A DNA stretch of 64,000 nucleotides from an uncultured Bacteroidia bacterium (GTDB taxonomy: Bacteria > Bacteroidota > Bacteroidia > J057 > CALAJH01). Position numbers and translations under genes: made by a program. Location: contig CALAJH010000001.1 of NCBI GenBank assembly GCA_937922655.1, positions 1 through 64,000 on the forward strand, given 5' to 3'. Below, one piece after another: positions 35,355 through 45,700 of this stretch (the stretch's first letter is position 1; every line of letters starts with the position of its first letter). The notes under the pieces are model-generated. The model made no database searches and was not told where the DNA came from. It saw only the letters and a program-made list of their open reading frames with translations.

Positions 35355-38300
35355 TTATTGGCCGACGACAAGTTTGAGGACTCGGGGAGCGAAACCGGGC
35401 GCGGCCATACGTACGAAATACACGCCTGCCGTCCGTCCCTCGGTCGGCAGTTCGTATTGCCGGTCGCCGAAAACGTTCTCGCTCGTACTCCACAGTTCGC
35501 GGCCGTTTACGTCCAAAAGCGACAAACGAAGCGTGGTCCGGGGCATGTTTTTGAGTTCGACGGTGGCCCCGGCGCGGGTGGGATTGGGGTAAAGCGTCGC
35601 GGCGAACGTAGCGGGGTTGGGCGCCGGACGTTGCGGTTCTTTTCTGCTCAACGTTACGTTCGAACGCAATATTCCGCGTCCCATTGTCGCGATGTACAAA
35701 TATCCGTCGTAATTGCGGCGCACCAAGCTGTAAGGCAGGTAACGAACGGTGGTGTCGGTACCGACGACGACCGTGTCGGGCTTGTAGCGTTGTTCAAGCG
35801 TCCATTTTTTGTGGAAAAAATCGTAGACGGGGATGGGCGACATTTGGCCGTCGTTGGCTTCTTGCCAATCGTCTTCGGGGCTTGGCGGCTCGAAAAGCAG
35901 GTTGTCGCCGCTAGGCCAAAATTCTTGGGACGACGGATTTTTGAGGGCGTAAACGCCCCGGTCGGTGCCGATGAGCAGCCATTCTTCGCCGTCGCGTAGA
36001 TGGAAATAGGCGCAGTGAATCGGCACGTAAGGCAAAGATTCGACGCCGTGCAACGACCGAAAAACGGGATTGGGCGAAAGCGCGTTGTGGGTGATAAAGA
36101 TTTGTGAGCCGTTTACCGTCCCCGCCAAACGTTTGCCGTAATGGGCGTAGGTTACGACGAGGATGTTGGGGTCGTTGGGATGGACGGTCAGCGAACGAAT
36201 CCAACGACGGGGCAGGCCCGTAGTCGGTGAAATTCTGGTCGCCCGCTCAAGCGCGCCGTCCAAGCGGTGGGCGTTGCGAATACGGAAAATGTCGCCGAGG
36301 TTGTTGCCGTAAAACAGCGTGTGGGTCGAATCGCCGGAAACGGTTAGGGCCGTGATAGCCGTGGCGCTCGAATTGTTGTTGTGGGGGGTGATGCGCGTCC
36401 AGGTCGGAAGCACGTCGTTGATGTCGCCGGTACTTGCGCCAAAGGGGGTACGCACGCACCATATTTGGTCGTTGACGCCCGCAAAAACGTACTGTTCGTT
36501 AACGACTTTTTGCGACGTATTCAGTGCGGTATCGCCGTCGGCGGCGAGCTCGTCCAAAACAAAGGCGCTCCACGGCAACGGCGTTTTGGTTACCGAAAAT
36601 TGGTCCTCGCCGATAATTTCGTTTTCGGCCGTGAGCCTGATGTGGTCGAGGGCGACGGGTTGTCCGCCGCCGTTGGCGTTGTCGTTCACCCACGTAAATA
36701 TTAATCGTAGGGCTTGACCGATGAGGTTGTTGTTGAGGATGATGGTTTCGTTTTTCCAGTCGTTGTTGAGCGATTGATGAAAGCGTCCGACGAGGGTGAT
36801 TCCCGTTCCCGAGGGCACTTCGTTGGGTTGAGGGGTAAAAGAGAGGGGGGCGGCAAAGATGCGAAGTTCGTCGGTGTTTTGTTCGCCGTTGGCTTTGTAC
36901 CAAAAATCGAGTTTGGCCTCGTTGAGTTTGGTGGTGAAAGGAATGAGAAAATCGCGGTAAACGTGGCAAACGGCGCGTTCGTTGACGTTGTAGGCATAGG
37001 GGGAGTTGATTCCCGAAGGATTGGGGGTGATGTAGAGGGCGTTGGGGGCCAGTTCTTCGTCGCGTTCGAAGGGATTGCCGGCTCCCCGTCCCATGACCCA
37101 TTGGTTGGCCTCGTTGCCGTTGACGAGCACCCATTTGTTGCGTTCGCCCGGCGAGCCAAAGATGGTGTCTTTGAGGAAGGTTTCGTTGAGCAGGGTGGAG
37201 GAAAGGACTTCGAAGTCGTCGTTGTAGGAGGCGGCGATGGGCGCGCCGGTAAAAAATTCGAATACGTCGCCTTCGCTCAGCGAGCGTCGCACTCCGCCGT
37301 ACTGTCCGCCCGCAATCAAGTGTTTGGGATTGTAAATCGAGGCGGCGACTTTGCCGAACTTACGGCTTGTGGGCAAAAATTGAAAACCTTTGTCCGAGCC
37401 TGCGGGTTTAATGGCGACGGATGCGCCGTCGAAGGCGGCGAAAATTTTTCCGCCGGCGGTTTCGACGGCGCTGTAGGCCAAAGCCCCTTCGAAGCCGTGG
37501 CGCAATTTTTCGAACGTTCTGCCGCCGTCGGAGGTGCGTACGATTTCTTGCGAAGTGCCTAGAAAAAAGCGCTTAGGGTTGGAGGGGTCGAAGGCGATGG
37601 CGCAAATCAAGGGCGCGACAAACTCCGGCGACGTGCGCGAATACATCGGTTGGGTGATGGGTTCCCAGTTGCGTTCGGGCGTGTATTGCCAAAGTTGTTG
37701 GCCGCCGAAAAGTACGCGTTCGGGGTTGGCACGGTCGTATTCGAGAACGCAACTGAAGAGCCCGCGCGGGTCGACGGAAAAACCCGTTGTTTCCAGCGGT
37801 GCGAACGTCGGGCTTCCGCTTCCGCCTCTGAGCGTCGAAGACGGCCCGATGCGGTTGGTCGGTTGGTTGAAGGTTAGGCCTCCGTCCGTCGATACCCACA
37901 CACCCGCGTGATAGCCGTCCGCCGGACCGATGATTTCCGTCAGATAGACGAGGTCTTGACCGCCCGAACCCCGTCCCGGCGCCACGGCGATTTCTATGCG
38001 GTTGCGGGCTTGGGAAAAGTCGGGTTGGTCGCGGTAAAACGAGCCGTAGCCCCGAACGATGGAAAAGTTCGCGCCGTTGTCGGTGGAAATGAAAAGATGA
38101 CTGCGCGTGGCGGCGTAAACCCGGCCGTTCGAGCCGATTTCCACGTCGTAGACGATGGTGTTTTCCAAGGCGTGCTCTTCGTAAACGAAGCGTGCCTCGG
38201 CGGGCACGTCGTCAAGGTTGGTGCTTGCCGCCGTAACCGATTGAAACTTGTTGTCGGTGTAATAAAGTCCTCGGAAGGTGGCGGCGAAGGCGCGACCGTT

Positions 38301-38840
38301 TTGGGCCGCCACTTTTTGTACGCTAATCCACGGGTCTTGGTCGTCAAAACCGTCTTGGACGCACGATGCGCACGTGGCGTTGACGTTGGAGTACGAGCCG
38401 CCGCCGTCGGAGACGAAAATCCCGGCGCCGGGTTGGCCTATGGCGTTCGGGTAACCGTCGGTCAGGATGCTGAAGTCGTAAAAATTTTTGGGAATGGTGG
38501 TTTGGAGGTAGTTGAAATCGAATTTGAAAGCCAGTTCGCCGGTGGCGACGTAGAGGGTCGTACCGTCTTGGGCGATGGAGGAGATGCACAAGGAGCGAAC
38601 CCCCGGGGCGTTGTTGAAGGCTTCGACGGGGGTCCAACCGAGGGTGGTGGTTCCCGAGCGCCAAAGGCCGCTGCCCGCGCCGCCGGCGTAGACTTGGCCG
38701 TCGGGCGTTACGTGTAGAGCCCGTACACGGCCGCCGATGTTGTCCGGACCGACGCTTTCCCAATTGAAGTTTTGCGCCCATAGCGCTTGCGCCGCCGTCA
38801 ATACGACCGTCAGCGCCGCCGCCCTAACTTCTTTTCTCAT
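35355..38840 (-). CDS. Sortilin/BNR-repeat exported protein with T9SS sorting domain
   Basis: The protein has 1161 residues with signal peptide (LTAAQALWAQ). Most of it is a beta-propeller-like series with Asp-box motifs (FISTDNGANFSIV, WVSTDGGLTFNQP, VRTSDGGRTFEKL), as in VPS10/sortilin and exo-sialidase-like propellers. An inserted jelly-roll-like segment lies near the middle (WYKANGEQNTDELRIF ... PVALDHIRLTAEN). The final 80 residues are a type A T9SS CTD: ATLYPNPTRAGATVELK, LRLSLLDVNGRELW, TAGVYFVRMAAPGF. It is predicted to be surface attached or secreted. Enzymatic activity is not evident. Confidence 0.88.
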   Translation of the reverse strand: MRKEVRAAALTVVLTAAQALWAQNFNWESVGPDNIGGRVRALHVTPDGQVYAGGAGSGLWRSGTTTLGWTPVEAFNNAPGVRSLCISSIAQDGTTLYVATGELAFKFDFNYLQTTIPKNFYDFSILTDGYPNAIGQPGAGIFVSDGGGSYSNVNATCASCVQDGFDDQDPWISVQKVAAQNGRAFAATFRGLYYTDNKFQSVTAASTNLDDVPAEARFVYEEHALENTIVYDVEIGSNGRVYAATRSHLFISTDNGANFSIVRGYGSFYRDQPDFSQARNRIEIAVAPGRGSGGQDLVYLTEIIGPADGYHAGVWVSTDGGLTFNQPTNRIGPSSTLRGGSGSPTFAPLETTGFSVDPRGLFSCVLEYDRANPERVLFGGQQLWQYTPERNWEPITQPMYSRTSPEFVAPLICAIAFDPSNPKRFFLGTSQEIVRTSDGGRTFEKLRHGFEGALAYSAVETAGGKIFAAFDGASVAIKPAGSDKGFQFLPTSRKFGKVAASIYNPKHLIAGGQYGGVRRSLSEGDVFEFFTGAPIAASYNDDFEVLSSTLLNETFLKDTIFGSPGERNKWVLVNGNEANQWVMGRGAGNPFERDEELAPNALYITPNPSGINSPYAYNVNERAVCHVYRDFLIPFTTKLNEAKLDFWYKANGEQNTDELRIFAAPLSFTPQPNEVPSGTGITLVGRFHQSLNNDWKNETIILNNNLIGQALRLIFTWVNDNANGGGQPVALDHIRLTAENEIIGEDQFSVTKTPLPWSAFVLDELAADGDTALNTSQKVVNEQYVFAGVNDQIWCVRTPFGASTGDINDVLPTWTRITPHNNNSSATAITALTVSGDSTHTLFYGNNLGDIFRIRNAHRLDGALERATRISPTTGLPRRWIRSLTVHPNDPNILVVTYAHYGKRLAGTVNGSQIFITHNALSPNPVFRSLHGVESLPYVPIHCAYFHLRDGEEWLLIGTDRGVYALKNPSSQEFWPSGDNLLFEPPSPEDDWQEANDGQMSPIPVYDFFHKKWTLEQRYKPDTVVVGTDTTVRYLPYSLVRRNYDGYLYIATMGRGILRSNVTLSRKEPQRPAPNPATFAATLYPNPTRAGATVELKNMPRTTLRLSLLDVNGRELWSTSENVFGDRQYELPTEGRTAGVYFVRMAAPGFAPRVLKLVVGQ

Positions 38841-38920
38841 GTTTTATCGCAATGATTCGGTTGCTTTTTATATTTTCAACGGCCTAAAAGGCCAATGCTC
38901 GTCAAAATGATAATATTACG

Positions 38921-38928
38921 CAAAGCTA
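38921..38928 (-). promoter_or_regulatory. -7 box TAGCTTTG for the sortilin-like T9SS gene
   Basis: On the minus strand TAGCTTTG matches TAnnTTTG and lies 80 bp before the ATG at 38840. No convincing -33. Confidence 0.35.
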
Positions 38929-39179
38929 GTAAAATTTAACCGTATTCGCGCGTTTGAATGTAAAATTTTCTCGTTTTTTCGTCAACGCCCGCGCGGGCAA
39001 CGGCCCGGCAAGGGGGGCGTCGAGCTACTTCCGGCGTTTGCAACTCATCAAAAGGGGTTGTTGTGGACAAAAACATCGTGGTTTGGACGCGAAAACAAAA
39101 AGCTTCGCGCTTACCGAGCGTTTTGCGTCTTTTGTTTGCCGATTCGGTTTGCATATGCCGACGGGCGGCGAAATTGTCG

Positions 39180-39187
39180 TAAATTTG
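39180..39187 (+). promoter_or_regulatory. Leaderless-type promoter box TAAATTTG, 4 bp before mtaB start
   Basis: TAAATTTG is followed by CGTC and the ATG at 39192, so the mRNA is predicted to begin at or next to the start codon. Confidence 0.6.
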
Positions 39188-39191
39188 CGTC

Positions 39192-40460
39192 ATGCCGCAA
39201 GAATCGTTGACGGTCGGGTTTCACACCTTGGGCTGTAAACTCAATTTTTCGGAAACGGCCGAATTGTCGCGTCTTTTCCGCGAACGGGGCTACGAAGTGG
39301 TGAACTTCGACGAGCCGGCGGCGGTGTACGTCGTCAATACCTGTTCGGTAACCGAGGAGGCGGACAAAAAATGCCGTAAGGCCGTACGTCGGGCGCTCGG
39401 CCGCAACCCCGACGCCTTCGTGGCCGTCGTCGGCTGTTACGCCCAACTCAAACCCCAAGAAATCGCGGACATCGAAGGGGTGGACGTCGTCTTGGGGGCG
39501 GCGGAAAAGTTTCGGCTTTTCGAAATCGTTCCGCAACTAACCAAACGCTACCACGCCGAAATCCATCGTTGCGCCGTAACGCAGGCCCAAGAGTTCGTCG
39601 CCGCCGAATCCTTGGACGAGCGCGTACGCGCGTTCGTCAAGGTGCAGGACGGATGCGACTACAAATGTTCGTTTTGTACCATTCCTTTGGCGCGGGGCAA
39701 AAGCCGTTCCGATACGCCCGAGCGCGTCGTTGAAAGAGTTAGGCGTTTGGCCGATGCGGGAATCAAGGAAATCGTCTTGACGGGAGTCAATTTGGGCGAC
39801 TACGGCGCCGAAACCGATCATTCGCTTTACGACCTGCTCCAAATCCTTGCCCGCCAAACCGACGTTGAGCGCATTCGCCTCAGCTCCGTCGAACCCAACC
39901 TTCTCGACGACCGCATCGTTGAATGCGTCGCGGAAAACGAACGCTTCATGCCCCATTTTCACATGCCCTTGCAAAGCGGTTCGGACGCGGTGCTGGCACG
40001 TATGCGCCGCCGTTACCGCCGAAAACTTTACGCCGAGCGCGTCGAAAAAATCAAGCGCCTCATGCCCCACTGCTCCATCGGTTGCGACGTTATCGTCGGT
40101 TTTCCCGGCGAAACCGACGAACATTTTGACGAAACAAGGCGTTTTTTGGCCGACCTCGACGTAACCTATCTGCACGTTTTCCCGTTTTCGTCGCGCGCGG
40201 ACACGCCCGCGGCCGACTTTGGCGACCATGTTTCCGAGGCCGTCAAAAGTCGAAGGGCCGAAATTTTGCGCGAGCTTTCCCAACGCAAAAGCGCCGAATT
40301 TTATCGGCAAAACGTCGGCACGACCCGTAAGGTGTTGGTGGAAAACGTTGCCGAAGAGTACGCCGAGGGCCACAGCGAAAATTATTTGAAAATCCGTTTT
40401 CGGCCCGAAACGCCCGTTTTTCGCAACGACGTGGTCAACGTCGTCGTACCGCAAGCATGA
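39192..40460 (+). CDS. mtaB: tRNA t6A37 methylthiotransferase MtaB
   Basis: A 422-residue radical-SAM methylthiotransferase that converts t6A37 to ms2t6A in tRNAs reading ANN codons. The N-terminal UPF0004 domain provides three cluster cysteines: Cys15 (HTLGCKLNFSE), Cys51 (VNTCSVTEEAD) and Cys82 (VVGCYAQLKP). The radical-SAM motif CDYKCSFC gives Cys155, Cys159 and Cys162. A TRAM-like tail is at about 355-422. The HTLGCKLN start and length favour MtaB over MiaB or RimO. It overlaps nuoC by 4 bp (ATGA). Confidence 0.93.
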   Translation: MPQESLTVGFHTLGCKLNFSETAELSRLFRERGYEVVNFDEPAAVYVVNTCSVTEEADKKCRKAVRRALGRNPDAFVAVVGCYAQLKPQEIADIEGVDVVLGAAEKFRLFEIVPQLTKRYHAEIHRCAVTQAQEFVAAESLDERVRAFVKVQDGCDYKCSFCTIPLARGKSRSDTPERVVERVRRLADAGIKEIVLTGVNLGDYGAETDHSLYDLLQILARQTDVERIRLSSVEPNLLDDRIVECVAENERFMPHFHMPLQSGSDAVLARMRRRYRRKLYAERVEKIKRLMPHCSIGCDVIVGFPGETDEHFDETRRFLADLDVTYLHVFPFSSRADTPAADFGDHVSEAVKSRRAEILRELSQRKSAEFYRQNVGTTRKVLVENVAEEYAEGHSENYLKIRFRPETPVFRNDVVNVVVPQA

Positions 40461-40927
40461 AAACGTTCGACGAAATCGCGTCCTTGACCGGCTGTGCCGG
40501 CGAAGCCGCCCTCAATCGTCTCAACGTTCCGCTCGAACGTTTGCACGACGTTTGCGAAAAACTCAAAAACACGCCGGAATTTTTTTTCGACCGTTTGGAG
40601 TGCGTCAGCGGCGTCGATTTCGGCGACCGTTTCGCCGTCTATTACCATCTGCATTCGTTGGTCTACGAACACGCCGTGGTTTTGCGCGTGGATTTGGAAC
40701 GCGAGGCGGTACTCAACGCCGCCGTCGAAGCGCCGACGGTCAGCGACCTTTGGCGAACGGCCGATTGGCACGAGCGTGAAATTTTCGACCTTTTCGGCAT
40801 TCGCTTTTGCGGACACCCCGACCTGCGACGCATTCTTTTGCCCGACGATTGGCAGGGGCACCCGCTCCGAAAAGACTATCAAGTCCAAGAGAGTTATCGG
40901 GGGTTGCGCGTGGATGGCAAATCGTAG
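40457..40927 (+). CDS. nuoC: NADH-quinone oxidoreductase subunit C
   Basis: A 156-residue protein, the 30-kDa-type peripheral-arm subunit of complex I. The signature lies at the end: TADWHEREIFDLFGIRFCGHPDLRRILLPDDWQGHPLRKDY. The earlier part (FFFDRLECVSGVDFGDRFAVYYHLHSL) matches the family. It is a stand-alone subunit, not the NuoCD fusion. It is coupled to mtaB by ATGA, with no other nuo gene next to it; nuoJ and nuoH lie elsewhere in this window. Confidence 0.95.
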   Translation: MKTFDEIASLTGCAGEAALNRLNVPLERLHDVCEKLKNTPEFFFDRLECVSGVDFGDRFAVYYHLHSLVYEHAVVLRVDLEREAVLNAAVEAPTVSDLWRTADWHEREIFDLFGIRFCGHPDLRRILLPDDWQGHPLRKDYQVQESYRGLRVDGKS

Positions 40928-41164
40928 TCGGCGCCGAAAAACAACGCGACGATAAACAAAATTACGCGTCGGTCGCGAAAACTTCGGTAAAAACATGATT
41001 TGAAACCAAGCCTTCGTTCCAATTCTTTTTTGCGTTTTCAAAGCCCGTTTATCGAATCGAGCTTCAAAGATGCGGATTACGGACACGTTCGGGGGCGAAT
41101 CGTAGTTGTTTGGAATCGTTCTAAATTGATTGTGAAATTTTTTTGAAGTACGGCGATTCAACGG

Positions 41165-41192
41165 TTGATTTAACAACTAATGTTTATCTTTG
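41165..41192 (+). promoter_or_regulatory. Consensus Bacteroidota promoter for the act genes: TTG-N17-TATCTTTG
   Basis: TTG at 41165-41167 and TATCTTTG at 41185-41192 are separated by 17 bp, one of the best -33/-7 matches in the window. It lies 150 bp before actA. Confidence 0.6.
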
Positions 41193-41304
41193 CAGGCGGA
41201 ATCAAGGAAGGCGTGCAAAATGCGAGAAGTCGGCCAAAAACAACAAACAATATTTTTGGGGAACCGTCTTGAAAAATTTCCGCTTTAAATGAGAAAATAA
41301 CGGC

Positions 41305-41312
41305 TATTTTTG
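41305..41312 (+). promoter_or_regulatory. Second -7 box TATTTTTG close to actA
   Basis: TATTTTTG matches TAnnTTTG 30 bp before the ATG at 41343. No -33 at the normal distance, so it may be secondary. Confidence 0.4.
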
Positions 41313-41342
41313 CCGAACAATAGCATAGATAAATATAGATAT

Positions 41343-42539
41343 ATGCGTTACTTAATCGCCATATTTATGCTCGCCGCTCCCGTGTGGGCGTCGGCCCAAG
41401 ACGGCGAGGCATTATTTAAGGGAAATTGCGCCTCGTGTCATAAATTGGACGCCAAATTGACGGGTCCGGCGCTTCGGGGGGTACACGAACGTTGGGACAA
41501 CAAAACCGAGGAGCTTGTCGCTTTCATCCACAATTCTCAGGAATACATGAAGGCGGGCAGAGCGAAAAGCGCCTATGCCCAAAAACTGTTTCAGGAGTAC
41601 AACCAGACCATCATGCCCGCACAGGCGTTGTCGGATGCGGAGATTAAGGCGGTTCTGGATTATATAAAAGCCGCGCCGGCGCCGACGGCGGACGTTGCCG
41701 CCGGACCGGGTGCGGCCGCCCCGCAAGGAACGTCCTCGCTCGACGACCGCAGCGTTTTTTATATTCTTGCCACCATCGCGGGTTTGCTTTTGTTCTTTTG
41801 TTTGGTTTTGATTGTTCTCATTGCCATTGCCACTTCGGCCATCAAGGCACACGAACGCGGCGAAAAACTCACGTGGAGCTTTATCAACCAAAACGTCAAA
41901 GGCTTTCTTAAAAGCCCGTTTGTGACCACGATGGTGGTACTGGTGGTGCTGGGCGGCGCCGGCAACGCCGCCTATAAGTTTTTATGGAGCCTCAACCTCC
42001 ACGACGGCTATAAACCCGTGCAACCCATCGCCTTTTCCCACGCGGTTCATGCGGGACAATACAAAATCGGGTGTCAATATTGCCACGTCGGGGTGGAAAA
42101 AAGCAAAAACGCCACCATTCCCTCGACGAACATTTGCATGAATTGCCACAACGTCATCGAGGAAGGTCCCAAATACGGCAAAAAAGAAATTGCCAAAGTG
42201 CGCGAGTCTTACAATACCGGCAAACCCATCGAATGGGTCAAAGTTCACAATTTGCCCGACCTTGTTTATTTCAACCACGCCCAACACGTCAAAGTCGCGG
42301 GCTTGGAATGCGCCGAATGCCACGGCAAAGTGGAGGAGATGGAAGAAGTCTATCAACACGCCCGGCTTTCGATGGGTTGGTGCGTCAATTGCCACCGCGA
42401 AAAAGAAATCGATTTGAACAAAGACGGCTATTACAGGTCGCTTCACGCGTCGCTACGGGCGGACATGGCGGCGGGCAAAGTCGGAAAAATAACGGTCGAA
42501 AAACTCGGCGGCCTCGAATGCGCCCGCTGTCATTATTAA
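41343..42539 (+). CDS. actA: Alternative complex III subunit ActA (multihaem cytochrome c) with N-terminal mono-haem module
   Basis: A 398-residue protein with signal peptide (MRYLIAIFMLAAPVWASAQ; an upstream Met at 41310 is rejected). Six CXXCH haem sites: CASCH in a class I cytochrome c module (about 20-105), then CQYCH, CMNCH, CAECH, CVNCH and CARCH in the C-terminal part (about 225-398). Two transmembrane helices (about 135-168 and 195-220) separate the parts. ActA carries electrons in alternative complex III, the quinol oxidase-side complex that replaces bc1 in many Bacteroidota. The stop is directly abutted by the TM2 gene. Confidence 0.9.
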   Translation: MRYLIAIFMLAAPVWASAQDGEALFKGNCASCHKLDAKLTGPALRGVHERWDNKTEELVAFIHNSQEYMKAGRAKSAYAQKLFQEYNQTIMPAQALSDAEIKAVLDYIKAAPAPTADVAAGPGAAAPQGTSSLDDRSVFYILATIAGLLLFFCLVLIVLIAIATSAIKAHERGEKLTWSFINQNVKGFLKSPFVTTMVVLVVLGGAGNAAYKFLWSLNLHDGYKPVQPIAFSHAVHAGQYKIGCQYCHVGVEKSKNATIPSTNICMNCHNVIEEGPKYGKKEIAKVRESYNTGKPIEWVKVHNLPDLVYFNHAQHVKVAGLECAECHGKVEEMEEVYQHARLSMGWCVNCHREKEIDLNKDGYYRSLHASLRADMAAGKVGKITVEKLGGLECARCHY

Positions 42540-42746
42540 ATGAAAAATAAGAGAACGGCTTGGTTATTGGCGCTTTTCTTGGGAACTTTCGGCGCGCATT
42601 GGTTTTATCTCGGAAAACCGTTGCGCGGGCTTTTGTATCTTATTTTTAGTTGGACGATATTGGCAACGATATTCGCCCTTTACGATTTCATCGTCCTGTT
42701 TACGATGGACGCACACCACTTCGACCGCAAATACAATAAATATTAG
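42540..42746 (+). CDS. TM2-domain small membrane protein
   Basis: A 68-residue protein with two transmembrane helices and the TM2 signature: AWLLALFLGTFGAHWFYLGK, then GLLYLIFSWT and YDFIVLFTM. Its ATG follows the actA stop with no gap, and actB begins 16 bp after its stop, so it is embedded in the act operon. TM2 proteins have no settled biochemical role. The position suggests a link to the alternative complex III or to its assembly. Confidence 0.88.
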   Translation: MKNKRTAWLLALFLGTFGAHWFYLGKPLRGLLYLIFSWTILATIFALYDFIVLFTMDAHHFDRKYNKY

Positions 42747-42762
42747 CAACAACATTACTCCG

Positions 42763-45700
42763 ATGGCGGAAAAAAAATATTGGATGAGCTACCAACAGCT
42801 TGAGAACGAAAAAAATCCCGAGTTTCTCAAGACTGCGTCCCGGGAATTTTCCGAAGACCCGTTTTTGGAAGCGTTGGACGAAACGACGGCTTCCAACCGT
42901 CGGGACTTTCTCAAATTTTTTGGTTTTAGCGTCGGGGCGTCGGCGGTAATGGCGGCCTGTTCCACGCCCGTTCGTTATGCTTTGCCATACGTCCACAAAC
43001 CCGTTGAGGCGATGCCGGGCATAGCGGACTATTACGCCTCGACGTTTTTCGACGGCATGGAATATTCGAGCGTGTTGGTCAAAACGCGCGAAGGCCGTCC
43101 GATAAAAATCGAGGGCAATCCCGAATCCCCGATAACGCGGGGCGGGGTCGGCGCCCGCGGACACGCACACGTCTTGTCCGTTTACGATTCTTATCGTTTT
43201 CAAGCGCCCGTGGCACGAAAAGGAGAATCGACGTACGAAAAAATCGATGCGGCCGTTGCCGAATCGTTGAAGTCGGGCAAGGAAGTGGCAATATTGACCT
43301 CGACGTTGCCTTCGCCGTCGACGCTCGCGCTCATCGGAGAATTTTTGAAAAAATATCCGGGCCGCCACGTGCAATACGACGCCGTTTCGTCGTCCGCCAT
43401 TCTCGAATCCCACGGCCAAACCTTCTCAACCGACCCGTTTCTGCCCCGTTTTCGTTTCGACAAAGCGGACTTGATTGTCGGGGTCAATGCCGACTTTCTT
43501 GGCACGTGGATTTCGCCCGTCGAATTCACCAAACAATACGCGCAAGGTCGTAAATTCGACGAAACCAAGAAAAAACTTTCGCGCCATCTACAGTTTGAAA
43601 CCAACCTGACGGTAACGGGCGCCAACGCGGATTTGCGCGTGCCGATGAAACCGTCTCAGGAAGGGGCGGTAATCCTCAAAATTTACAACGAAGTCGCGGC
43701 CGCTCTGGGCAAACCCCAACTCGCCGCCGCCAACATCGAACTCGCCGGTAATTCCGTGGCATTGGCGGCCCGTGAACTTTTGAACGCCAAAGGCCGCGCG
43801 ATACTCGTCTGCGGTTCCAACGACCCCAACGTCCAGCTTTTGGTCAATGGAATCAACCTCATGATTGAGGCCTACGGAAACACCATCGACGTCGAGCGAA
43901 AATCCAATCTTCGTCAGGGTTTGGACAAAGAGTTCAGGGCGTTGGTCGCGGATATGGCGGCGGGAAAAATCGGCACGCTCTTCGTTCTCGACGCCAACCC
44001 CGCTTACAATTACCCCGACCCTCAAGCCTTTGTCGAGGCAATGAAAAACGTGCCCGTCAAGGTTTCTTTCGCCGAATCGGAGGACGAAACCTCGTCGTTG
44101 TGCGACTACGTTTTGCCCAACCATACCGCCCTCGAATCTTGGGGCGACTTCGAACCCTACGTCGGCTCGTATTCGTTGCGTCAGCCGAGCATTTCCCCGA
44201 TTTTTATGACGCGTCCATTCCAAGACGCGCTCTTGAAATGGCTGGGCGACGAACGCGACTACTACACCTATTTGCGCGACTATTGGAAAGCCAACGTTTT
44301 TGGCAAAAACGCGGATTTTGAAACGGCGTGGAAAAAAGCCGTTCACGACGGCGTTTACGACAAAAAACTGGCCGACGCCCTGACCGAAGGCAAAACATGG
44401 TGCGACGTCTTTGAAGCCGACGTCGTTTCCGACAAACTGCCCAAGCTTAAAGACGTGGATTTGTCCGCCGCCGCGTCCGCCGTCGCCGCCGCCTACGGCG
44501 AGAGCAAGGGCAAAATCGACTTGCTTTTGTATCAAAAAGTAAGCATCGGTTCGGGCAACATGGCGCAAAATCCGTGGTTGCAGGAAATGCCCGACCCCAT
44601 CACGCGGGCCTGCTGGGACAACTACGTTACCATTTCCAAAAAATTGGCCGACGAAAAAGGACTCAAAAACGAGGACTTGGTTACGGTCAAAGCGGGCAAA
44701 TTCAGCGTTAAACTTCCGGTGTTGATTCAACCGGGCCAACACGCCGAAACCATCGGCATCGCGCTGGGTTACGGACGGACGGTGGCGGGCAGGGCCGCCT
44801 ACGGTACGGGACAAAACGTCTATCCCGCCGCCCGTTTCGACGGCGACAACATACATTATTTTACCTCGGGCGTCGAACTTTCCCCTACGGGCGAAACGTA
44901 CGAATTGGCCCTCTTCCAAATCAACGGCACGCTCATGGGTCGCAACCTCGTCAAAGAAACGACCCTTGCCAACTACGACAAAGACATTAAAATCCACAAG
45001 GAGGAACGCGCCCAACTTCGTCAGCATCTCGTTACCCTTTTCCCCGACCGCGAATACACCGGCCACCATTGGGCGATGGTTATCGACCTCAACGAGTGTA
45101 CGGGCTGCGGGGCGTGCGTGATTAGTTGCCAAGTCGAAAACAACGTGCCCGTGGTCGGCAAAACGGAGGTGCGTCGCGGACGGGACATGCATTGGATACG
45201 CATCGACCGCTACTATTCGACCGACTCAACGCCCGACGACCCCAAAGATTGGAACGAAGACCCCGGTGAAAATCCGAAGGTCGTTTTCGAGCCCATGCTT
45301 TGCCAACACTGCAACAACGCGCCTTGTGAAAACGTTTGCCCCGTATTGGCGACGGTTCACAGCTCCGAAGGCCTCAACCAACAGGCCTACAACCGCTGTT
45401 TCGGCACGCGCTATTGCGCCAACAACTGTCCGTATAAAGTCCGCCGGTTCAACTGGTTGGATTACACTTACCGCGAAGACCAAGACGGCCTCATCCACCA
45501 AGCGTTCAAAACCGAGTTCAAATACAATCCGGCGATAGACGATTTGGGCCGCATGGTGTTGAATCCCGACGTGACGGTGCGGGCGCGCGGGGTGATGGAA
45601 AAATGCTCGTTTTGCGTGCAACGCCTACAAGCCGGCAAACTTAAAGCGAAATCGGAAGGCCGCCCCTTGCGCGACGGCGAAATTCAAACCGCCTGTTCGC

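Larger units (their letters stand above)
38841..39191. other. Divergent intergenic region with two promoter boxes and small palindromes
   Basis: 351 bp between the sortilin-like gene (minus) and mtaB (plus). It contains short palindromes GGCCTAAAAGGCC (38881-38893) and GCCCGCGCGGGC (near 38987), and -7 boxes listed separately. Short frames on both strands look non-coding. Confidence 0.5.
40928..41342. other. Intergenic/leader region upstream of actA
   Basis: 415 bp between nuoC and actA. It holds a consensus promoter and a second -7 box, listed separately. If the upstream promoter is used, the actA leader is about 140 nt and AT-rich. I see no hairpin-plus-T-run attenuator, ORF or RNA gene. 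Confidence 0.5.

Noticed and set aside
38936-39193. 85-residue minus-strand frame in the region before mtaB
   Set aside because: Overlaps the mtaB promoter and start; no signal peptide, domain or start context.
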